Positions 23,803-30,752 of a stretch of 30,752 nt of DNA are shown here, piece by piece. The notes under the pieces are model-generated. The model saw only the letters and a list, made by a program, of their open reading frames with translations, ran no database searches and was not told the DNA's origin. Positions within the stretch are counted from its first letter, which is position 1. Each line of letters begins with the position of its first letter. The stretch comes from an uncultured Pseudogracilibacillus sp. (lineage in GTDB: Bacteria; Bacillota; Bacilli; Bacillales; Amphibacillaceae): assembly GCA_937960785.1 (NCBI GenBank), contig CALGOZ010000105.1:1-30752 (forward strand), given 5' to 3'. Made by a program: the position numbers and the translations under genes.

Positions 23803-24432
23803 ATGGCTGAAAAAGAAAAGAATGACACGTATCAAGAGGAAGAAAAAGAAGAAGTGAAAAACAATTCTACAAATAAAGACACTGAAGAAGCCGTAGCAGA
23901 TACAGAAGTCGTTGCTGAAGAAGTTGAAGAAAAGACGAAAGAAGAAGCTGAAGAGACGGTATCAATAGAAGATTATGAAACATTGAAACAGGAAAAAGAA
24001 GCATTAGAAGAAGAAGTCGAACAACTAAAAGATCGTTTACTACGAGTACAAGCAGAGTATGATAATTTCCGTAAACGTACTGAAAAAGAACGAATTGCCA
24101 TGCGTAAATATGAAGCAGAAGCCTTAGCGACAGAATTGCTTCAAGTAATTGATAACTTCGAACGAGCTTTAGAGACAGAAGTCGATGAGTCGCAAAAAGG
24201 TTTTTACGATGGTGTGAAAATGGTATACAATCAATTCCTCGAAGCTTTACGCTCTCAAGGTGTAGAGGTTATGGATGTAATTGATCAACCATTCGATCCA
24301 AACTTACATCATGCGGTTATGCAAGAGGAAGACGAATCAAAAGAATCGAATATTATTACAGAAGAACTTCAAAAAGGTTATATGTTAAAAGATAAAGTAA
24401 TTCGACCAGCAATGGTTAAAGTGAATAAATAA
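23803..24432 (+). CDS. grpE: Nucleotide exchange factor GrpE
   Basis: Co-chaperone that speeds ADP release from DnaK. The 209-residue product has a long acidic, poorly ordered N-terminus (about 1-55), a coiled-coil (about 57-115, EKEALEEEVEQLKDRLLRVQ) and the C-terminal beta domain with the motif GVEVMDVIDQPFDPNLHHAV. The frame is open from a GTG at 23767, but the ATG at 23803 has GGAGG 8 bases upstream and matches the usual MAEKEK start. It lies 72 bases after hrcA and 28 before dnaK, with no terminator between. Confidence 0.95.
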   Translation: MAEKEKNDTYQEEEKEEVKNNSTNKDTEEAVADTEVVAEEVEEKTKEEAEETVSIEDYETLKQEKEALEEEVEQLKDRLLRVQAEYDNFRKRTEKERIAMRKYEAEALATELLQVIDNFERALETEVDESQKGFYDGVKMVYNQFLEALRSQGVEVMDVIDQPFDPNLHHAVMQEEDESKESNIITEELQKGYMLKDKVIRPAMVKVNK

Positions 24433-24460
24433 GTTTTGTAGATAAAGGAGAGTTCATGGA

Positions 24461-26311
24461 ATGAGCAAAATTATTGGTATTGACTTAGGGACAACAAACT
24501 CATGTGTAACTGTAATGGAAGGTGGAGAACCTGTTGTTATTCCAAACCCGGAAGGTAACCGTACGACACCATCTGTCGTAAGTTTCAAAGATGGTGAAAG
24601 ACAGATCGGGGAAGTTGCAAAGCGTCAAGCGATTACGAACCCAAATACAATCCAGTCCATTAAACGCCACATGGGTACTGACTATAAAGTGACAATTGAA
24701 GATAAAGAATATACTCCGCAAGAGATTTCTGCGATAATTTTACAACATTTAAAAAGCTATGCGGAAGAATATATCGGAGAAGAAGTAAGTAAAGCCGTTA
24801 TTACAGTACCAGCTTATTTTAACGACGCTGAGCGTCAGGCAACTCGTGATGCTGGGATTATCGCTGGGCTGGAAGTAGAACGAATCATTAATGAACCTAC
24901 AGCAGCAGCTTTAGCTTACGGAATGGATAAAGAAGATGAAGACCAAACGATTTTAGTATACGACTTAGGTGGAGGAACTTTCGACGTATCGATTTTAGAT
25001 ATTGGTGACGGTACGTTTGAAGTAATCTCTACTGCAGGAGATAACCGCCTAGGTGGAGATGATTTCGACGATAAAATTATCGAATATATGGTAGAGGAGT
25101 TCCGTAAAGAAAATGGCATCGACTTGTCGCAAGACAAAATGGCGATGCAGCGCTTAAAAGATGCAGCAGAAAAGGCAAAAATTGATTTATCTGGTGTATC
25201 CCAAGCACAAATTTCCTTACCATTTATTACGGCAGGCGAAGCAGGACCATTACACTTAGAAATGACGCTAACTCGTGCCAAATTCGACGAACTAACGAAC
25301 GAACTTGTCGAGCGTACGATGATTCCAGTACGTAAAGCTTTAGAAGATGCAGACCTAACTGCTCAAGATGTAGATAAAATCATTTTAGTCGGTGGTTCTA
25401 CACGTATCCCAGCTGTTCAAGAAGCGATTAAACGTGAGACAGGTAAGGAACCATCCCGTGGTGTAAACCCGGACGAAGTAGTTGCCCTTGGTGCAGCAAT
25501 TCAGGGTGGAGTTTTACAAGGAGACGTTAAAGACGTTGTACTTCTTGACGTTACACCATTATCCCTTGGGATTGAAACGATGGGTGGCGTTACAACGAAA
25601 TTAATCGAGCGAAACACGACAATTCCAACGAGCGAATCTCAAATCTTCTCTACAGCAGCGGATAACCAAACTGCAGTTGATATTCATGTGCTCCAAGGTG
25701 AGCGTGAAATGGCTGCGGACAACAAGACGCTCGGTCGTTTCCAATTAACAGATATTCCACCGGCTCCACGTGGTGTACCGCAAATTGAAGTTACTTTCGA
25801 TATCGACGCAAATGGTATTGTAAATGTCCGTGCCAAAGACTTAGGGACGAACAAAGAACAGTCAATTACAATTCAGTCTTCTTCTGGACTCTCTGATGAA
25901 GAAATCGAACGTATGATTAAAGAAGCAGAAGAAAATGCTGAAGCGGACAAAAAACGTCGTGAAGAAGTTGAGTTACGTAACGAAGCAGACCAGTTAATCT
26001 TTACAACGGAAAAGACGATTAAAGATTTAGGTGACAAAGTCTCCGATGCCGAAAAGCAAAAAGCTGAAGAAGCAAAAGAAGCGCTGAAAAAAGCTCTTGA
26101 AGGAGACGATACAGAAGATATTAAAGCGAAAAAAGAAGCCCTCGAGCAAGAAGTTCAGCAGTTATCTGTGAAATTATACGAGCAGATGGCGCAAGAACAA
26201 GGTGCTCAAGGTGTAGCTGGGGCTGAGGGTGATGCTTCAGGCGCAGCCGATGATGATGTCGTCGATGCTGAATATGAAGAAGTAGACGATGATGAAAAAT
26301 CCGATAAGTAA
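24461..26311 (+). CDS. dnaK: Molecular chaperone DnaK (Hsp70)
   Basis: ATP-dependent chaperone. The 616-residue product begins MSKIIGIDLGTTNSCV (phosphate-1 loop). It has the further Hsp70 signatures VYDLGGGTFDVSIL and ILVGGSTRIPAVQEA, the short interdomain linker DVVLLDVTPLSLGIE, the substrate-binding beta domain, and the helical lid. The acidic disordered tail ends DDDVVDAEYEEVDDDEKSDK. The nucleotide-binding domain lacks the extra segment found in Gram-negative DnaK, as is usual in Firmicutes. The ATG has AAAGGAG upstream. A strong terminator follows it. Confidence 0.98.
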   Translation: MSKIIGIDLGTTNSCVTVMEGGEPVVIPNPEGNRTTPSVVSFKDGERQIGEVAKRQAITNPNTIQSIKRHMGTDYKVTIEDKEYTPQEISAIILQHLKSYAEEYIGEEVSKAVITVPAYFNDAERQATRDAGIIAGLEVERIINEPTAAALAYGMDKEDEDQTILVYDLGGGTFDVSILDIGDGTFEVISTAGDNRLGGDDFDDKIIEYMVEEFRKENGIDLSQDKMAMQRLKDAAEKAKIDLSGVSQAQISLPFITAGEAGPLHLEMTLTRAKFDELTNELVERTMIPVRKALEDADLTAQDVDKIILVGGSTRIPAVQEAIKRETGKEPSRGVNPDEVVALGAAIQGGVLQGDVKDVVLLDVTPLSLGIETMGGVTTKLIERNTTIPTSESQIFSTAADNQTAVDIHVLQGEREMAADNKTLGRFQLTDIPPAPRGVPQIEVTFDIDANGIVNVRAKDLGTNKEQSITIQSSSGLSDEEIERMIKEAEENAEADKKRREEVELRNEADQLIFTTEKTIKDLGDKVSDAEKQKAEEAKEALKKALEGDDTEDIKAKKEALEQEVQQLSVKLYEQMAQEQGAQGVAGAEGDASGAADDDVVDAEYEEVDDDEKSDK

Positions 26312-26326
26312 AGTAAATGAAAAAAG

Positions 26327-26363
26327 AGTCAAAGTCAGGTCTTACTTGACTTTGACTTTTTTT
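26327..26363 (+). terminator. Strong terminator between dnaK and dnaJ
   Basis: An 11-bp perfect stem, AGTCAAAGTCA (26327-26337) with TGACTTTGACT (26347-26357), followed by seven T. It should reduce or stop read-through from the CIRCE-controlled genes into dnaJ. Confidence 0.92.
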
Positions 26364-26418
26364 AAGACGTAATTATTGGGAAAATAACTTTATGAAGAAA
26401 ATGATCAAGAACATCTAT

Positions 26419-26448
26419 TTGCTAATTAACCTACAATAGTGATAAGAT
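26419..26448 (+). promoter_or_regulatory. Candidate promoter of dnaJ-prmA-rsmE-mtaB
   Basis: TTGCTA (26419-26424) and TAAGAT (26443-26448, preceded by TGA) are separated by 18 bases, 39 bases before the dnaJ start. No CIRCE element is seen nearby. Confidence 0.45.
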
Positions 26449-26487
26449 AAATTAATTGAATGAATGGTTTCGGGAGAGTGAAACGAA

Positions 26488-27606
26488 TTGAGTAAGCGAG
26501 ATTATTATGAAGTGCTCGGGGTTGACCGAGACGCATCAAAACAGGATATTCGCCGAGCTTATCGTAAATTAGCGCGAAAGTATCATCCCGACGTCAATAA
26601 GGCGGAGGATGCAGAAGAACGTTTTAAAGAAATAAAGGAAGCATACGAAGTATTAAAAGATGACCAAAAACGGGCGCAGTACGATCGCTTCGGCCACGCA
26701 GGACCTCAATCCGGAGGTTTTGGCGGAGCGGGACAGGACTTTTCCGGTTTTGGGGATATTTTCGATATGTTTTTCGGTGGTGGTGGACGTAGACAAGATC
26801 CAAACGCACCCCGCCAAGGAGCAGATTTACAATATACATTGACACTAGATTTTGAAGAGGCGATCTTTGGTAAAGAGACAGAGATTACCGTGCCGAAAGA
26901 CGAACCGTGTGATACTTGTAACGGTTCAGGAGCAAAACCTGGCACAAGTCCAACTAGATGTCAACATTGTCACGGTACTGGTCAAATTCATATGGAGCAG
27001 AGTACCCCCTTTGGTAAAATTGTAAATCAACGCACATGTAATTATTGCCAAGGTACAGGGCAATACATCGCTGATAAATGTCACACATGTGGTGGTAGCG
27101 GAACAGTAAAGAAACATTCTCGAATTAAAGTGACGATTCCTGCAGGTATTGACGACGGTCAACAAATACGCCTCACAGGTAAAGGAGAGCCAGGAATAAA
27201 TGGTGGTCCTCCAGGGGATTTATTTGTCGTCATCCAAGTTCGCGAGCATGAATATTTCGTGCGCGAGGGGGACAATATTTTCTTAGAACTACCGATTACG
27301 TTTGCACAAGCAGCCTTAGGTGATGAAATTGAAGTACCGACAGTCCATGGAAATGTAACGTTTAAAATCCCAGCAGGAACACAAACGGGTAAAACATTCC
27401 GCTTACGTAATAAAGGAGTACCGAACGTTCGAGGTTACGGACAAGGTGACCAACATGTAACCGTTCGAGTAGTCACGCCTACAAATTTATCAGAAGAACA
27501 AAAGGAACTATTACGTAAATTAAACGAAACGACAAACAATGACCCCGTATCGGAGTCGGGCGAATCGTTTTTTTCACGTTTTAAAAAAGCCTTTCGAGGC
27601 GATTAA
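26488..27606 (+). CDS. dnaJ: Chaperone protein DnaJ (Hsp40)
   Basis: Co-chaperone that delivers substrates to DnaK and stimulates its ATPase. Order: J domain (1-70) with HPD at 33-35, a Gly/Phe-rich linker (about 73-98), a zinc domain with four CxxCxGxG-type repeats (CDTCNGSG, CQHCHGTG, CNYCQGTG, CHTCGGSG) and two C-terminal beta domains. Length 372 is typical of type I DnaJ. The start is TTG at 26488 with GGGAGAG about 9 bases upstream. It is cut off from dnaK by a terminator and has its own promoter candidate. Confidence 0.97.
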   Translation: MSKRDYYEVLGVDRDASKQDIRRAYRKLARKYHPDVNKAEDAEERFKEIKEAYEVLKDDQKRAQYDRFGHAGPQSGGFGGAGQDFSGFGDIFDMFFGGGGRRQDPNAPRQGADLQYTLTLDFEEAIFGKETEITVPKDEPCDTCNGSGAKPGTSPTRCQHCHGTGQIHMEQSTPFGKIVNQRTCNYCQGTGQYIADKCHTCGGSGTVKKHSRIKVTIPAGIDDGQQIRLTGKGEPGINGGPPGDLFVVIQVREHEYFVREGDNIFLELPITFAQAALGDEIEVPTVHGNVTFKIPAGTQTGKTFRLRNKGVPNVRGYGQGDQHVTVRVVTPTNLSEEQKELLRKLNETTNNDPVSESGESFFSRFKKAFRGD

Positions 27607-27642
27607 TTCTTAAGAAAAAGTAGAGAAAGTTCGGTGGAAATA

Positions 27643-28596
27643 GTGGATTGGAACGAGCTAATTATTAAAACAACTCAAGAAGCAAAAGAAGCAGTAGCAA
27701 ACTTATTAAACGAATATGGCGCAAACGGAGTCGTTATTGAAGAAGGGATTGAACCGGATTCCCGTTACGGCTTTCGCTTCGGTGAAATGTACGAATTAAA
27801 AGGGGAAAAATATACCCAAGACGGCGTTATTTTAAAAGCATACTTTTTACAAGATGACAAATGGCCGTCTTTAAAAGAAAAAATAACAGAAAAAATCGAA
27901 CAATTGCCATCATTCGGTATTGATATTGGGGAAGTTACCTATACCGTTCAAACGGTACAAGAAGCTGATTGGGAAAACGAATGGAAAAAATATTTCAAAC
28001 CGTTTCATGTAACAGACCGTTTTATGATTGTACCCACATGGGAGAAAGAACAAGTAGAAGGTACGAACAGTACAAAGATTTTAATGGATCCGGGAATGGC
28101 CTTTGGAACGGGAACGCATCCGACGACGAAATTAAGCTTACTTGCTCTAGAAAAGTCAATTCAACAAGCCGATATCGTAATCGATGTCGGCTCTGGTTCG
28201 GGTATTTTAAGCATTGCCTCCGCATTGCTAGGAGCAAAACATGTCTACAGCTATGATTTAGATCAAGTAGCAGTACAAAGTACGATCCAAAATCGTGATT
28301 TAAATAATTTAACAGATTCAATTACAGTTCAAGCAAACGACCTATTAAAAGGAATTTCTCATGAACCGAAAGCAGACATTATTGTTGCAAACATTTTAGC
28401 ACATATAATTTTGCAATTGATTGACGATGCCTATGAACAATTAAAAGTTGGCGGACTGTTTATCGTTTCTGGTATCATTGAAAAAGAAGCAAAAACTATT
28501 CAAGAAGCCTTAACGGCCAAAGATTTCCATATAATTGAACAACTAGAGGAAGAACATTGGCATACATTTATTACGAAAAAAGTAGCCGATAAGTAG
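27643..28596 (+). CDS. prmA: Ribosomal protein L11 methyltransferase PrmA
   Basis: SAM-dependent methyltransferase that modifies ribosomal protein L11 (B. subtilis yqeT). An N-terminal substrate-recognition domain comes first, then the methyltransferase domain with DPGMAFGTGTHPTTKL (about residues 148-163), the SAM loop VIDVGSGSGILSIAS, the acidic residue in YSYDLDQVAV and the NIxA motif IIVANILAHI. Two GTG starts are possible, 27634 and 27643; I chose 27643 because relatives begin M-x-W-x-E-L and GGTGG lies 5 bases upstream (317 residues). Between dnaJ and rsmE as in B. subtilis. Confidence 0.92.
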   Translation: MDWNELIIKTTQEAKEAVANLLNEYGANGVVIEEGIEPDSRYGFRFGEMYELKGEKYTQDGVILKAYFLQDDKWPSLKEKITEKIEQLPSFGIDIGEVTYTVQTVQEADWENEWKKYFKPFHVTDRFMIVPTWEKEQVEGTNSTKILMDPGMAFGTGTHPTTKLSLLALEKSIQQADIVIDVGSGSGILSIASALLGAKHVYSYDLDQVAVQSTIQNRDLNNLTDSITVQANDLLKGISHEPKADIIVANILAHIILQLIDDAYEQLKVGGLFIVSGIIEKEAKTIQEALTAKDFHIIEQLEEEHWHTFITKKVADK

Positions 28597-28605
28597 GTGA
28601 CATGA

Positions 28606-29370
28606 TTGCAACGATATTTTATTGATGCACCCTTTTGGCAAGAAAAAGAAGTAAGAATTGAACAAGACGCACACCATATTATTCGCGTGATGCGCTACAA
28701 TGTCGGGGATTCAATTATTTGTGTCCATCCAGAAGGTAAAAGTGCAACTTGTCAAATAGAAGAAATAAATGAAACTGAAAACTACGTCCTTGCCAAAATT
28801 GTCGAATGGACGGAAGAAAACGTAGAACTACCTATATCGGTCACAATCGTTCAAAGTTTAGTAAAAGGAAATAAACTTGACCTCATAATACAAAAAGGAA
28901 CCGAACTAGGCGCAAGTCAATTTATATTGTTTCAGTCCGAACGTTCGGTAGTAAAGTGGGACAAGAAAAAGATAAAAAACCGCTTGCGCCGTTATGAAAA
29001 AATCGCCAAAGAAGCAAGCGAGCAATCCGGACGAACTGTAGTACCAAAAATACAATTTGTCGAACAGGTCTCGACTTATTTAGAAGAAGTTAAAAAGGTA
29101 CAATCCATTAAACTAATTGCTTACGAGGAAGAAGCAAAGGGTATACAACGGGCTACTTTTGCTTCAAAGCTACAAGAAGCTAAAATAAAAAACTATAACG
29201 AAATAATTGTTGCAATCGGTCCAGAAGGTGGCTTTTCCGAAGCTGAAGTGGCTACATTTAAAGATTACACTTTTAGTCCTGTACGTTTAGGAAAACGTAT
29301 TTTACGTACAGAAACTGCAAGCCTCTACGCTTTAGCGAGTATATCGTATTATTTTGAGGAAATGGAGTGA
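28606..29370 (+). CDS. rsmE: 16S rRNA (uracil-1498-N3)-methyltransferase RsmE
   Basis: SPOUT-class methyltransferase for U1498 of 16S rRNA (B. subtilis yqeU). The 254-residue product begins MQRYFIDAPFW, has an N-terminal PUA-like domain with DAHHIIRVMRYNVGD, and a C-terminal trefoil-knot domain with AIGPEGGFSEAEV and LGKRILRTETASLYAL. The SPOUT SAM pocket residues are therefore present. The start is TTG at 28606 behind TAGGTG, 9 bases after prmA. Its stop lies next to the mtaB ribosome binding site, so the two are probably co-translated. Confidence 0.95.
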   Translation: MQRYFIDAPFWQEKEVRIEQDAHHIIRVMRYNVGDSIICVHPEGKSATCQIEEINETENYVLAKIVEWTEENVELPISVTIVQSLVKGNKLDLIIQKGTELGASQFILFQSERSVVKWDKKKIKNRLRRYEKIAKEASEQSGRTVVPKIQFVEQVSTYLEEVKKVQSIKLIAYEEEAKGIQRATFASKLQEAKIKNYNEIIVAIGPEGGFSEAEVATFKDYTFSPVRLGKRILRTETASLYALASISYYFEEME

Positions 29371-29375
29371 AACGG

Positions 29376-30704
29376 ATGCGAACAGTAGCGTTCCACACAT
29401 TAGGTTGTAAAGTAAACCATTACGAAACAGAGGGTATTTGGAATATGTTTAAAGAACATGGCTATGAGCGGGTTGATTTTGACCGGATGGCCGATGTGTA
29501 TGTTATTAATACATGTACTGTTACGAATACAGGAGATCGAAAAAGTAGGCAAATAATTCGTCGTGCGGTACGGAAAAATCCAGAAGCCGTAGTTTGTGTT
29601 ACGGGTTGTTATGCGCAAACTTCTCCAGGAGAGGTAATGGAGATCGATGGCGTCGATGTTGTTGTCGGTACACAAAATCGTAAGCGAATGATTCCGTTAA
29701 TTGAAGAACATTTGAAGACACGTTTACCAATTAACGGAGTTGAAAACATTATGAAGACAAAAGTTTTTGAAGAAATGGATGTTCCGACCTTTTCTGACCG
29801 GACTCGAGCATCGTTAAAAATTCAAGAAGGATGTAATAACTTCTGTACCTTCTGTATTATTCCATGGTCTCGCGGATTGTTACGTTCCCGGGATCCAAAG
29901 AATGTGATAGAACAAGCTCAAAAGTTAGTCGATGCAGGCTATAAAGAAATCGTCCTAACCGGGATTCATACTGCCGGTTATGGTGAAGATATGCCAGATT
30001 ATAGTTTTGCGAATTTATTACAGGACCTTGAAGCAGAAGTAGATGGATTAAAACGAATCCGTATCTCTTCCATCGAAGCGAGTCAAATTACTGATGAGGT
30101 AATCGAAGTTTTAGACAAATCCGAAAAAATTGTCCGTCATTTACACATTCCATTGCAATCTGGTTCGCAGTCGGTTTTACAGCGGATGCGTCGCAAATAT
30201 TCACCGGAATTTTATAAAGAGCGGGTCGAACAAATTAAAAAAGCTCTACCAGGAATCGCAATTACTTCGGATATTATTGTTGGCTTCCCTGGAGAGACAG
30301 AAGAGGAATTTCAAGAGACTTACGACTTTGTTAAAGATATTGGCTATGCTGAATTACACGTGTTTCCTTTTTCCCGTCGAACGGGAACTCCGGCAGCACG
30401 AATGGAAAATCAAGTCGACAAAGATGAAAAAAACCGTCGTGTAGAGATTATGATTGAGCTATCTAACAAGTTAGCTCAAGCATATGCGGAACGTTATGAA
30501 GGAGATGTACTTGAAGTAATTCCAGAAGAAGCAAGCGAAGATAAGGAAGGTTATTTAGTAGGTTATTCAGATAATTACTTAAAAGTTCAGTTTGCTGGTT
30601 CGGAAGATTTAATCGGTTCAATCGTACGTGTAAAACTCGATAAAGCAACGTATCCTTTAAGTGAAGGAACGTTCGTTAAAGTAGCCGATCCTTTATATGT
30701 TTAA
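29376..30704 (+). CDS. mtaB: tRNA t6A37 methylthiotransferase MtaB
   Basis: Radical-SAM enzyme that adds a methylthio group to t6A at position 37 of tRNAs (B. subtilis yqeV). The N-terminal methylthiotransferase domain has cysteines at 11, 47 and 78 for one iron-sulfur cluster, the radical-SAM domain has CxxxCxxC at 153, 157 and 160 (EGCNNFCTFC), and a C-terminal TRAM domain ends the protein. The frame is open from a GTG at 29367, overlapping rsmE, but the ATG at 29376 has TGGAG 8 bases upstream and matches the standard MxTVAFHTLGCKVN start (442 residues). Last gene in the window. Confidence 0.96.
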   Translation: MRTVAFHTLGCKVNHYETEGIWNMFKEHGYERVDFDRMADVYVINTCTVTNTGDRKSRQIIRRAVRKNPEAVVCVTGCYAQTSPGEVMEIDGVDVVVGTQNRKRMIPLIEEHLKTRLPINGVENIMKTKVFEEMDVPTFSDRTRASLKIQEGCNNFCTFCIIPWSRGLLRSRDPKNVIEQAQKLVDAGYKEIVLTGIHTAGYGEDMPDYSFANLLQDLEAEVDGLKRIRISSIEASQITDEVIEVLDKSEKIVRHLHIPLQSGSQSVLQRMRRKYSPEFYKERVEQIKKALPGIAITSDIIVGFPGETEEEFQETYDFVKDIGYAELHVFPFSRRTGTPAARMENQVDKDEKNRRVEIMIELSNKLAQAYAERYEGDVLEVIPEEASEDKEGYLVGYSDNYLKVQFAGSEDLIGSIVRVKLDKATYPLSEGTFVKVADPLYV

Positions 30705-30752
30705 TATTCTAGTAATTTGTATCACTCTTTACCTCTAAGTTAGGTTAATTTC

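Noticed and set aside
26327..26357. GTCAAA-like sequences after dnaK as a CtsR operator
   Set aside because: They form the arms of a perfect terminator stem and do not have the CtsR direct-repeat spacing.

Overview
The window is low-GC DNA from an endospore-forming member of the Bacillaceae. The evidence is sporulation genes (sigK, sda, gpr, spoIIP), the Gram-positive competence operon comEA-comEB-comEC, the CIRCE/HrcA-controlled dnaK operon, and a gene order close to the Bacillus subtilis sigK...sda-yqeG...yqeV region. I cannot assign a genus. No rRNA, tRNA, CRISPR array, transposase or prophage gene is visible.

Bases 1-1020: two tandem copies of a 52-bp repeat, then an uninterrupted sigK on the minus strand. 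Bases 976-6308, minus strand: an Mrp (Mnh/Sha) multisubunit Na+/H+ antiporter operon in the order mrpA-C-D-E-F-G. The mrpB gene is missing: the mrpA stop codon is followed directly by the mrpC ATG. Bases 6309-6910: a regulatory region holding a 47-codon sda gene (checkpoint inhibitor of sporulation kinases), a cluster of DnaA boxes and several promoter candidates on both strands.

Bases 6911-11946, plus strand: a tightly packed, partly overlapping housekeeping operon yqeG-yqeH-aroE-yhbY-nadD-yqeK-rsfS-yqeM, mostly ribosome assembly and NAD/Ap4A metabolism. Bases 12107-15535: comEA-comEB-comEC for DNA uptake. The comEC reading frame starts directly behind an in-frame ATG-TAA pair. Bases 15536-16141: a mostly non-coding gap with inverted repeats and a 43-codon yqzM-like membrane peptide gene on the minus strand. 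Then holA (DNA polymerase III delta, plus), rpsT (S20, minus), and the sporulation genes gpr, spoIIP and yqxA (plus).

Bases 20622-30752, plus strand: lepA with its own promoter and terminator; then the heat-shock operon hrcA-grpE-dnaK behind a perfect CIRCE operator; a strong terminator; and dnaJ-prmA-rsmE-mtaB. Compared with B. subtilis, comER (next to comEA) and hemW (between lepA and hrcA) are absent, and the mrp operon lies between sigK and sda.

Most of the window is conserved core genome. I found no convincing novel multi-gene system. The best second-look items are the mrpB-less Mrp operon, the start-stop element at comEC, the sda/DnaA-box/promoter region, and the 52-bp tandem repeat. 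Family assignments rest on recalled protein motifs and gene order; no database search was run.
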